From Planctomycetota bacterium (lineage in GTDB: Bacteria; Planctomycetota; JADGBV01), in assembly GCA_015231345.1 (NCBI GenBank), contig JADGBV010000002.1, forward strand, positions 1 through 39,105: a DNA stretch of 39,105 nucleotides. The letters run 5' to 3'. This document shows positions 16,141 through 24,500 of the stretch, in pieces (position 1 is the stretch's first letter; every line of letters starts with the position of its first letter). The notes under the pieces are model-generated. The model was not told the DNA's origin. It saw only the letters and a program-made list of their open reading frames with translations, and did no database searches. The translations under genes were made by a program, and so were the position numbers.

Positions 16141-17406
16141 TTATAAACTATCCTGCCCTGTATTATCAAGCACACTTTGCCAAAGTAATCCAGAGGGGTC
16201 AATTTTCTTGCGATCTTTAATGGCTCCTTCAATAGGAATGTGCACATAATGCCCACCCCAGAAACTAATAAGCATTTTGGTGCGTCCAGCCATGGCTGCG
16301 TGCACAGCGTGTTCTGCTAATTGAAAACAATAGCGTGAGTCATTGGCATTTGCGGGTGCACTACGAATAATATATGAGGGATCGATGTAGATTAAGCGAA
16401 CAGGCTCCCCTTTATTCTCGAAGTGTTCTGTTATAGAACCCTTCAGGAAAGTTCCAATATCACCGAACTTCTTGTTCCCAGAGGCATCCTGAGCGCCGTC
16501 TAATTCAAAATACTCCTGGCCAGCACCTTCTGCAACGACAATAACTACATGTGAGCTGTTTTTCAGCCGTTGGTCAATCATATGGTAGAGATTTTCAAGG
16601 CTAAGGGGAACCTCAGGAGTGAGAAGGATATTAACATCACTTGAGGCTAGTGTTGCATTAGCTGCAATAAAACCCGAATCCCTGCCCATTAGTTTTACTA
16701 GGCCAATACCTCTAAATGATGCTTTCGCTTCTTGATGAGCACATTTAATGGGGGTTTGACTCATTTCAACGGCCGTTTCAAAACCAAAAGTACGATCAAC
16801 CATTTTAATATCGTTATCGATGGTTTTGGGGATTCCGATAACCGATATGGGCAGATTTCTTTTCTCAATTTCTTCAGCAATTTCGAGAGAGCCACGTTGA
16901 GTTCCATCCCCTCCCAGAGCAAAAAGTATATTGATGTTATTGGCTTCTAGGTAATCAACGGTTTCGGGAACGGGCTGACTTCCCCTTGATGATCCCAAAA
17001 TCGAGCCGCCTTTTTGGTGAATGCCTTCAACAAATGAAGGAGTGAGCTCAAGGGGAGTGTGCCCATATGAAGGAATAAAGCCTTGATACCCGTATCTCAT
17101 TCCAAGAATACGCCTAATCTTGTATCGGTACCAAAGCACCATGGTCACCCCACGTATTACATCATTAAGTCCCGGGCACAATCCACCACAGGTAACAATG
17201 GCTGCCGTTGTTTCTTCCGGGTTAAAAAATAGTTTTTCGCGTGGCCCTGCTAGTTCAAATGAAGGCGGTGTGCTTCCCTCAAAATTCTTATGCTCCTTTA
17301 TCGTATTATGAACCAAGACTCCGTCAGAATTATCGACAAAAGTAGACGAACTGAGCGGTGAAGGAGTTGAGCAGGGGCCAAGGGTGCTGACACTGTACTT
17401 GTTCAT
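16141..17406 (-). CDS. pfkA: 6-phosphofructokinase, plant/trypanosome-like ATP type
   Basis: The 421-residue protein is a PFK with an approximately 65-residue N-terminal extension. Key motifs are AAIVTCGGLCPGLNDVIRG, GMRYGYQGF, GGDGTQRG (residues 165-172), PKTIDND (193-199) and GIGLVKLMGRDSGFIA. In the PFK superfamily the residue after GGD distinguishes phosphoryl donors: glycine favours ATP and aspartate favours pyrophosphate. PKTIDND, in place of the PGTIDND of the classical bacterial ATP enzyme, is shared by the pyrophosphate enzymes and by the ATP-using plant and trypanosomatid enzymes. The G/K combination therefore suggests an ATP-dependent enzyme of that long group. It catalyses fructose 6-phosphate phosphorylation in glycolysis. 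It is convergent with the upstream hypothetical gene. Confidence 0.92.
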   Translation of the reverse strand: MNKYSVSTLGPCSTPSPLSSSTFVDNSDGVLVHNTIKEHKNFEGSTPPSFELAGPREKLFFNPEETTAAIVTCGGLCPGLNDVIRGVTMVLWYRYKIRRILGMRYGYQGFIPSYGHTPLELTPSFVEGIHQKGGSILGSSRGSQPVPETVDYLEANNINILFALGGDGTQRGSLEIAEEIEKRNLPISVIGIPKTIDNDIKMVDRTFGFETAVEMSQTPIKCAHQEAKASFRGIGLVKLMGRDSGFIAANATLASSDVNILLTPEVPLSLENLYHMIDQRLKNSSHVVIVVAEGAGQEYFELDGAQDASGNKKFGDIGTFLKGSITEHFENKGEPVRLIYIDPSYIIRSAPANANDSRYCFQLAEHAVHAAMAGRTKMLISFWGGHYVHIPIEGAIKDRKKIDPSGLLWQSVLDNTGQDSL

Positions 17407-17517
17407 ATGGCTAAGATTTTAAACACAAAGAAGAAACTATATAGCTTTCTTTTGAGTCGCAATCTGCTTCAAGAAAGAATAAGTGCCTTGAGTATAGGCT
17501 TAGAACTTAGAGGAAAC

Positions 17518-17561
17518 GAATAGGCCTTTCTGCATTTGGCGGAACATAGAAAGTCCTATTC
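17518..17561 (-). terminator. Hairpin after the 744-aa sulfatase gene
   Basis: gaatagg-c-ctttct (17518-17531) pairs with agaaag-t-cctattc (17548-17561), a 13-bp stem with one mismatch, starting 9 bp past the sulfatase stop. On the minus strand it is followed by gtttcc, so the T tract is weak. Confidence 0.55.
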
Positions 17562-17570
17562 GATTTCAAT

Positions 17571-19805
17571 TTACAATCCAGTTTCCTTAAACTCAACTGC
17601 ATCAATATTAAAACCAGCACCATTAACGACTTCCAGTCTCAATATTTTATTGTTTCCACCTTCTACTGTTACATTTGGAAAAGTCACAATCCCTTGTTTC
17701 CCCCAGTTTCCTTGGTGAGTCAGTCCATCAATCACGGCAAGAACTTCACCGTCGAGGCTGACTTGTAAGGCCCCAGGGGTAGAAACGGCACAAAAATATA
17801 AGAAGTCAATATCATATATGCCTGCAGTGACGTTAACCGTATATTCTAACCACTCACCTTTCTTTAGATAGCCAACATTATAACCATTGCTTCCTTTATT
17901 CTTTTTTGTCACATCAACCATATCCTCAGGGCGAAAAGCACCATCTCCGCTCCTTTTATTATCGTCATTAAAAGCGAAGTCTTGACCTCCCTCATCATAA
18001 TGCTCACCTTCAATGAGGCCAGGAATGGTCATAGCGTTACCGCCAAATGGAGTTTGTTCAGGAGCAGGAGGAACACTTTTATGAATATCAAGCCCATAGA
18101 GCTCCACTGGTCCAATAACTGAAGCCAAAGAGATATCAAGCTGTCCGTCAGTTACACTGGTCGAAAAAGTTTCAATAAGTTCTGTGTCTTTGCCTGCTTT
18201 TGCATAAATATCAAAATTGCTACCAACCTGAACTCCTTCAACATCTATGTTGAATACACGTTCACCTACGTTATTATATTTGGTTTCAGCAAAATATAGA
18301 TTCACATCATAATCTCCATTCACTACAGGAACATGATAATCAAAAGCCGTTTTCCTGCGACAGGTACTATACAACTCCATGCCAGTAGTGCCTTCAATAA
18401 TTATTTTATTGCTTCGAGCATCTCCTCCTGCATAAAACCTATCAGGGGAAAACTCCATGCCCGTATCGGATGTAATGGCAGAACCACCACAATTTGCCTT
18501 AAACTTTTCTAGCTTGCTACTCGCTTTAATCTCATCAAGAGCATTTTTTAGTAATTCATAAGAGGCTAATTCGTCTGCAGCTAAGGACTCAATAGCAAGA
18601 GGACTTTTCTCTTTTGGATCGTTAATGATATCGTAAAAATTCCCTGTAATGTAGAGCTTATGCCTTTTATTTCGAGTATGCTGTTTTGCATTGGCATAAT
18701 TGGCAAATTTAGAATACCAGCAATAAATAAAATCCTTTGGATTGCCAATTTCTCCTTTAAGCTGAGGAAGAAAACTGACTCCCTCAATTTCAAGATCAGT
18801 AGGAATAGAAGCATTAGCGACTTCGCAAATGGTTGGCAAAACATCACTAAAGTCAATAAGGTCAAAACATTCGCTGTCTGGCATCACCATTCCATCCCAA
18901 CGAGAAATAAAAGGAACATGAGTCCCATTGTCTTTGGTTTTAGCTTTGCCGCCTTGGTAGGAAGCACCACGAAATTGAGAGGTGATTCCTTCAGATGTTC
19001 CATTATCGCCAGTGAAAATAATAATTGTATTTTCAGCAAGACCAAGTTCTTCTACTTTGGCCACAACTTTTCCTACCATTTTATCCATATAGGCAATCAT
19101 ATCAGCAAAATAGACTTTTTCGCCTTTGCCAAGCTCCCCCTGATAAGTTGGATCCCATTCTTCTGAATCAGGGGTTGGAGTCCATGGAGTATGAGGGAGC
19201 AACATGGGGTAATAGGCAAAAAAAGGAACATCTTTATTCTCTTCGATGAAGTCACAAATAAAGTCACTCACTACATCTGGTCCGTATTCGCCATCATTAA
19301 ACTTATTCACAACTCCATTGTATTCAAGAGTAGGGTTGGAGTACCTAGTGTCGTGTCCATCATTATATGTTGCTCCTAGGGATTGTTGCCATAAGCATGA
19401 CTGTTCAAAACCAAAATGTTGAGCAGAATCACTATCGCTTCCTAATTGCCATTTTCCAGCAATGGCAGTTTTATATCCAGCATTTTTAAAAAGGGTTCCA
19501 AAGCTCACCTGACTTCTGTCAAGATTTCCAAATTTATAGTAATTTGTAGCATTAGATTTGCCAGTCATAATTTTTACACGAGAGGGCGTGCAGACGGGCT
19601 GGGCATGAACATGCTCAAAACGCATTCCATGCGAGGCAAGTTGATTAATATGAGGGGTTTGATAAGATGTGCCGCCGTAAGTTTCAATACATTCATAGCC
19701 TAGATCATCAGCCATAATAAGAACGACATTAGGTCTTTCAGCTGCTAACAAAGGCTGCAGTAAATACAGTAAAGGCAGAAGTGGACTAAGGTATTTTAAA
19801 ATCAT
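17571..19805 (-). CDS. Sulfatase (type 1) with malectin-like and CBM-like domains
   Basis: This is an exported 744-residue S1-family sulfatase. A signal peptide (LSPLLPLLYLLQPLLAA) is followed by PNVVLIMADDLGYE (metal-binding Asp pair) and the modification site VCTPSR (Cys72), where the cysteine must be converted to formylglycine. TGDNGT supplies further metal ligands. The sulfatase part ends near residue 435. Residues about 438-577 resemble a malectin domain (NCGGSAITSD, DRFYAGGDA, VNLYFAETKYNNVGERVFNI), a carbohydrate-binding fold. Residues about 590-744 form a CBM6/35-like beta-sandwich (IEGEHYDEGG, LKKGEWLEYTVNV, NIDAVEF). The domain order matches the first 590 residues of the 1631-aa protein. 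AAAGGA precedes the ATG; a shared operator lies 82 bp upstream. Confidence 0.92.
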   Translation of the reverse strand: MILKYLSPLLPLLYLLQPLLAAERPNVVLIMADDLGYECIETYGGTSYQTPHINQLASHGMRFEHVHAQPVCTPSRVKIMTGKSNATNYYKFGNLDRSQVSFGTLFKNAGYKTAIAGKWQLGSDSDSAQHFGFEQSCLWQQSLGATYNDGHDTRYSNPTLEYNGVVNKFNDGEYGPDVVSDFICDFIEENKDVPFFAYYPMLLPHTPWTPTPDSEEWDPTYQGELGKGEKVYFADMIAYMDKMVGKVVAKVEELGLAENTIIIFTGDNGTSEGITSQFRGASYQGGKAKTKDNGTHVPFISRWDGMVMPDSECFDLIDFSDVLPTICEVANASIPTDLEIEGVSFLPQLKGEIGNPKDFIYCWYSKFANYANAKQHTRNKRHKLYITGNFYDIINDPKEKSPLAIESLAADELASYELLKNALDEIKASSKLEKFKANCGGSAITSDTGMEFSPDRFYAGGDARSNKIIIEGTTGMELYSTCRRKTAFDYHVPVVNGDYDVNLYFAETKYNNVGERVFNIDVEGVQVGSNFDIYAKAGKDTELIETFSTSVTDGQLDISLASVIGPVELYGLDIHKSVPPAPEQTPFGGNAMTIPGLIEGEHYDEGGQDFAFNDDNKRSGDGAFRPEDMVDVTKKNKGSNGYNVGYLKKGEWLEYTVNVTAGIYDIDFLYFCAVSTPGALQVSLDGEVLAVIDGLTHQGNWGKQGIVTFPNVTVEGGNNKILRLEVVNGAGFNIDAVEFKETGL

Positions 19806-19887
19806 TATAATTCCTTTCTTAAAAGAGTTTAAAAAATGATAATAATTAATGAATATACCTTTAAAATAACCCGAAAAATTTCAAAAA

Positions 19888-19911
19888 CAATATGGTCGTT
19901 TGTCCATAATT
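19888..19911 (-). promoter_or_regulatory. Operator-like inverted repeat, site 1
   Basis: CAATATGG-TCGTTTGT-CCATAATT lies 82 bp upstream of the 744-aa sulfatase start and just past the 3' end of the 505-aa sulfatase gene. The gene-proximal half (CCATATTG on the minus strand) is intact; the distal half has two mismatches to the consensus. Confidence 0.75.
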
Positions 19912-19922
19912 TCAGATATAAT

Positions 19923-21350
19923 TTACCTAACTAAAGCTTTTTCAGTTTCAATGGGATCTTCATCCCCCAATTCTGCCAAACGTTTCTTTAATTGAGCCTT
20001 CATTTTTTGAACCACACCTGCATATTCTGGGTTAAGAATTTCATTCTTGAGCTCATAGGGGTCGTTCTCGCGGTTATAGAATTCAAATTCAGGTCGGTGA
20101 TGTAGCTTATGAACCAAGTCTTTTGCATTATCGCTCGTGTTGGCTAATTTTACCCATGACGACCCTATATCATTTCTTGAAGAATCCTCTCCACTAAGTC
20201 TTTTTAGGGCCAATGAGAGAGTTAAGTTAGAAGTGATTCTTTTATAGTTAGGGTTATAGATTAAAGAGAAAGACTTATCGCGAATCACTCGTATAGGGAA
20301 TATGCGCTCATTATTATGAATAATATTGCAGTTAGTGAAAGCTCCGTAGACATACTGATGGACATCCTCAGACTTTCCTTCTAATAACTTCATAAAACTC
20401 TTACCATCACAGTCCCCTTCTGATAGTTTTCCCCCTGCTATCTCAACTAGAGTTGGAGTGATATCTGCAATGGAAATAAGTTCATCAATTTTGGACCCTG
20501 GCTGAATAAGCTCAGGGCAATGTGCCACCAAACCAGTGTGTAGGCCGTTATCATAACAGGTCCATTTAGCAAAGGGAAGTTGAGTTCCCTGTTCACTACA
20601 TACGATAAAAATCGTTTTACGCCAAAGCCCGCGACTTTCAAGCTCGATTCGAACCCTGCCTACCAATGTGTCAAAATTGGAAATTTCGGCGTAGTACCTT
20701 CTCATATTTTCACGTAAGATGGGAGTGTCTAGCCAGTAAGGTGGCACCTCAAGTTTTGAGGCGTCATACATAGAGGAATCCCCAGTTGTAAAAGGTGCGT
20801 GTGAATCATGAGAGGCGATAAAAAGGCAAAAAGGAGAATTGTCTTCAGCACAAGAATCCATGAAATTATTCGCAGCATTCATAAACTCATCATTTTCACC
20901 GTTATTATATTTTGTGGTTCTTTCAGTTTTATTCTTATTAGCTTTGAAACGTTCAAAGGGATATGCTTGTTTTGGCCCAATATGTCCTTTGCCAATTAAA
21001 GCTGTACGGTAACCCAAAGGTTTAAGGTAGTGAGCGATACTTTTAGTATCAGGAGTCGAAGAAGAATGGTTAGCTAGGGTGGTTGTACGCCAAGGAGTTC
21101 TTCCGGAATACAGTTCTTGTCGAAAAGGTGCACACATGGCCACTGTGCAATAGGCATTCTTAAAAATGACTCCTTGGTGAGCAAGTTTGTCTATATTGGG
21201 AGTTTTACAGTCCTTGCCTCCGTAAGCCCCCCAGGTATCACGGCTCATATCATCAGCCAACAGAAATACAATATTGGGCTTCTCTGCGCCATACACGGGG
21301 GCAAGCAAAATAAGGCCGAGAATAAAAATAAATAATCTAAATAACATCAT
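19923..21350 (-). CDS. Sulfatase (type 2, CAPFR variant)
   Basis: This is an exported single-domain sulfatase. The ORF track start (21440) overlaps the upstream operator. I prefer the Met at 21350 (or 21347), which gives the signal peptide MMLFRLFIFILGLILLAPVYGA and a 475-residue protein; ATG 21383, with AGGA 10 bases upstream, is the alternative. AEKPNIVFLLADDMSRDTWGAYGG is the metal-binding start (quoted in part). The modification site reads MCAPFRQELYSGR (Cys73 in this numbering): the C-x-P-x-R core is kept, but Phe replaces the usual Ser/Ala. The later metal site reads CSEQGTQLPFAKW instead of SDNG/SDHG. Both features are shared with the 1042-aa protein. No accessory glycan-binding domain is present. 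Confidence 0.88.
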   Translation of the reverse strand: MMLFRLFIFILGLILLAPVYGAEKPNIVFLLADDMSRDTWGAYGGKDCKTPNIDKLAHQGVIFKNAYCTVAMCAPFRQELYSGRTPWRTTTLANHSSSTPDTKSIAHYLKPLGYRTALIGKGHIGPKQAYPFERFKANKNKTERTTKYNNGENDEFMNAANNFMDSCAEDNSPFCLFIASHDSHAPFTTGDSSMYDASKLEVPPYWLDTPILRENMRRYYAEISNFDTLVGRVRIELESRGLWRKTIFIVCSEQGTQLPFAKWTCYDNGLHTGLVAHCPELIQPGSKIDELISIADITPTLVEIAGGKLSEGDCDGKSFMKLLEGKSEDVHQYVYGAFTNCNIIHNNERIFPIRVIRDKSFSLIYNPNYKRITSNLTLSLALKRLSGEDSSRNDIGSSWVKLANTSDNAKDLVHKLHHRPEFEFYNRENDPYELKNEILNPEYAGVVQKMKAQLKKRLAELGDEDPIETEKALVR

Positions 21351-21437
21351 AAATGATACGCTAAAAAATAAGATGATTGTCATGATAATATAATCCTGAA
21401 AATCATACATACAGGCTATTGTAAAAATACATGTAAT

Positions 21438-21461
21438 CAATATGGTCGTTTAGCCATATTG
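21438..21461 (-). promoter_or_regulatory. Operator-like inverted repeat, site 2
   Basis: CAATATGG-TCGTTTAG-CCATATTG has two perfect 8-bp half-sites. It lies 87 bp upstream of the preferred start of the 505-aa ORF sulfatase. On the minus strand a TACAAT lies 14 bp past the site and could be a -10 element, placing the operator at the -35 region. Confidence 0.82.
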
Positions 21462-21463
21462 CA

Positions 21464-21491
21464 GGTTCACTGGGAGTATTCCCAATGAACC
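21464..21491 (-). terminator. Hairpin beside operator site 2
   Basis: ggttcactggga and tcccaatgaacc form a 12-bp stem (one G-T pair) around gtat, 2 bp from the operator. There is no T run on either side. It may stabilise or end the transcript of the 1631-aa sulfatase. Confidence 0.4.
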
Positions 21492-21497
21492 ATAATG

Positions 21498-21551
21498 ACT
21501 GCCACCCAAGTCTACAAAGCGAATAAGGCCTGTAATTTACTGGGTGACAGT
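21498..21551 (-). terminator. Hairpin after the 1631-aa sulfatase gene
   Basis: actgccaccca (21498-21508) pairs with tgggtgacagt (21541-21551), with one mismatch, 25 bp after the stop codon. The same outer stem sequence recurs after the 1042-aa sulfatase gene. There is no T run, so its efficiency as a terminator is uncertain. Confidence 0.45.
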
Positions 21552-21575
21552 AATCGATAATTTAGAAGGAATCCA

Positions 21576-24500
21576 TCAATAGATGACTTCAAACTTGTTC
21601 AAGTTCCACCCTCCACCTGTAGCTTCAATACGCAAGGTATATTCACCGGCAGGCAGGTCGATATAGTGACTCACTGTGCCCCAGGTCTGCCAACCGCCGG
21701 TTGGAGGCCCATCAATACTACCAAGTACAGTTGTGCCAGACATCAGGTTTAATTGAATATTCTGTTGATTAGCGGCATATCGGTAGTCGATACGGTACTG
21801 ACCAGCAAGATCTACGCGAATGGAGTATTCCATCCAGTCACCGGGATCTATCCAACCGATATTTTTTCCTCCGCCTTCATCCTTACAGTTGTTGTTGATT
21901 CCTATTCCGTTCATGGCATTGTAGTTTTCTGCTTCGAATAAGGAAGGAGTCATCGGTGGAGGAGGAATATTGCTGTTATCTTCAACGATTTCAAACCAGT
22001 TGAAATTCCAGCCTCCAGCGTTTGCCTCTATGCGTAAAGTCAGTTCGCCGGCAGGCAGTTGTACATAGTGACTTACCGTATCCCAGGTTTGCCAGCCACC
22101 TGTTGGAGGACCGTCAATACTCCCCAGGACTGTTGAGCCTGACATCAGGTTTAATTGAATATTATTTTGATTGGCAGCATATCGGTAATCGATACGGTAT
22201 TCTCTAGCAACATCAACTCGAACTGAATATTCCATCCAATCTCCATTGCTTATCCAGCCAACATTTTGTCCGCCGTCAATATCCTGACAGTTGCTGGTGA
22301 GAATCCCGTTCATGGCATCATAATTTTCTGCCTCAATTTTAGCAGGAACTGCTCGTGGTGCTTCAGATATTTCAAGCCAGTTCAGGTTCCAGCCACCACC
22401 CGTAGCCTCGATACGCAAAGTATATTCACCAGCTGGCAAGCTAACATAGTGACTTGCCGTATCCCAGGTTTGCCAACCACCGGTTGGGGTGCTGTCAACA
22501 CTGCCGAGCAAGGTCGTTCCGGACAATAGATTCAGCTGTATATTATTTTGCTTGGCAGCGTATCGGTAGTCAATGCGATAATCGCCAGCAAGGTCAACTC
22601 GGATAGAATACTCCATCCAATCGCCAGCACCAATCCAACCAACATTTTGTCCGCCGCCAATGTCTTGGCAGTTATTGGTAAGAATGCCGCTCATTGTATC
22701 AAAATCCTCCGCTTCAATTTTAGCAGGAACTAGAGGAGCCGCTGCATTTTCATTAACAAATTCAAGCCAATTGAAGTTCCAATTAGCTCCGGTGGCCTCG
22801 ATGCGAAGAGTGTGATCGCCAGCTGGTAAGTCAACATAATGACTCACGGTTTGCCAGGACTGCTTACCACCAGTTGCAGGGCTATCAATACTGCCTAGGA
22901 TGGAAGCCCCCAATTTCAAGTCAAACAAGATATTCTCTTCTAGAGAAGCCACTCTATAGTCAACACGGTACTGAGTAGGAATATCAACACGAATAACGTA
23001 TTCAAGCCAATCGCCGGCATCAATCTTATCAACATTTTTCCCGCCATTAGCATCCATGCATCTTTTATTGATGCCCATTCCACTCATTCCTAGGTAATCT
23101 TCCGCTTCAATTTTAGCAGGGACAGGAATGGGGTCGTAGGTGCATTCTACAGAGTAGATACTCTCCTCGCCGTTCAAATCAACTGCTGTAACCGCAAAAA
23201 AGTAACTATTGTTTATCAGGTCAAGTTCACTGATTGTGCTGCTTGTAACTCCAGCTGGCACCATGACCTTATTCTGATATTGGTATTGCTGAGGAAAAAA
23301 TTGAATATCTCGTGACTCCGTACCCCAGTAGACATAATAATGAGAGAGGTCTGTATCGTCTACCTCATCCCAGCTGACTGTGTTGGTGTCAGACTCAAAG
23401 ATTGGATTCTCTGGCTGAACGATGACAAAACACCTCTCTAGACTATTATTGCTAATATCAAGAGTAAGCACATCTATATCGTTCTGAAGCTCTGTCACAA
23501 TGGCTTGATTGTTTCCGGCTACATCATTCTCTTCGCTAATGTCTGTCGCCAAATCATAAAGTTCGAAAGTGTCACCATTTAGGTTCAGCTTCCATTTCTT
23601 ATTGTCAATATTCTTCCTAACCCCAGCAATTTTGGTGTTATTAGGTTTAACGTAGAAGAAACTTCTATCTGTCGATTCTAATGAAGGATTTTGCAAAAAT
23701 GGCAATAAGTTAATGCCGTCAATAACTCTGTCTTGCGGCAGCTCTATTTCATTTATGGCAGCAAAGGTGGGCAGTAAATCAATGGTGGATGTGATTTCAT
23801 CGGACACTGAACCAGCTGGTATCATATTCGGCCATTGCATGACACACGGCACCCTCTGTCCGCCTTCCCATGTTGAGAATTTCCCATCTCGTAGGGGGAA
23901 TGCTTTTCCGGCACTATCACCCTTGGAGAGCCATGGACCGTTATCGGAAGTAAAAACTACGAGCGTATTGTCCTCCAGTCCATTTTCTCTAAGAGTCCGT
24001 AACACTTCTCCCACACCCCAATCAATTTCCGTAATAATATCACCATAACGGTAATTCTTGGAACTGTACCGATCGGATGTGTTCTTGAACTCGTCCCTGC
24101 AATAAAGAGGGATATGAGGCATGGAGTGAGCTAAATAGAGAAAGAATGGTTTCCCTTCTTGTTTGCTTTGCTCAATAAAAGCCTGAGCTTCATTTGTATA
24201 CTTTTGTGTAAGATAGACCTGATCTACCGGCTGCTCAATAACTTCCGTATTACGGAATAGAGGAGTGCTTTTTCCGTTAAGTACATAGCCTCCCATGTCA
24301 TTGCTATATGGGACTCCATAGTAATAATCAAAGCCATTGTTTGTTGGTAGAAATTTGGGATGATCACCTAAATGCCATTTACCAATAGCAGCAGTATTAT
24401 AGCCTTTCGTTTTGAGCATATCTGCAACGGTGACTTCCTCTGGGGCGAAACCTTTGGCTGACTGAGGAAAAATAACGTTGGTTAAGCTCGACCTGGCAGG

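Noticed and set aside
18660-19166. 168-aa plus-strand frame
   Set aside because: It is a shadow of the 744-aa sulfatase, whose minus-strand frame is fully supported by domain motifs.
21351-21440. N-terminal extension of the 505-aa sulfatase ORF
   Set aside because: It runs into operator site 2 and adds sequence in front of a complete signal peptide.
21579-23124. Possible CRISPR or satellite array
   Set aside because: The units are about 385 bp, translate in frame as CBM6 domains, and there are no short repeat-spacer units.
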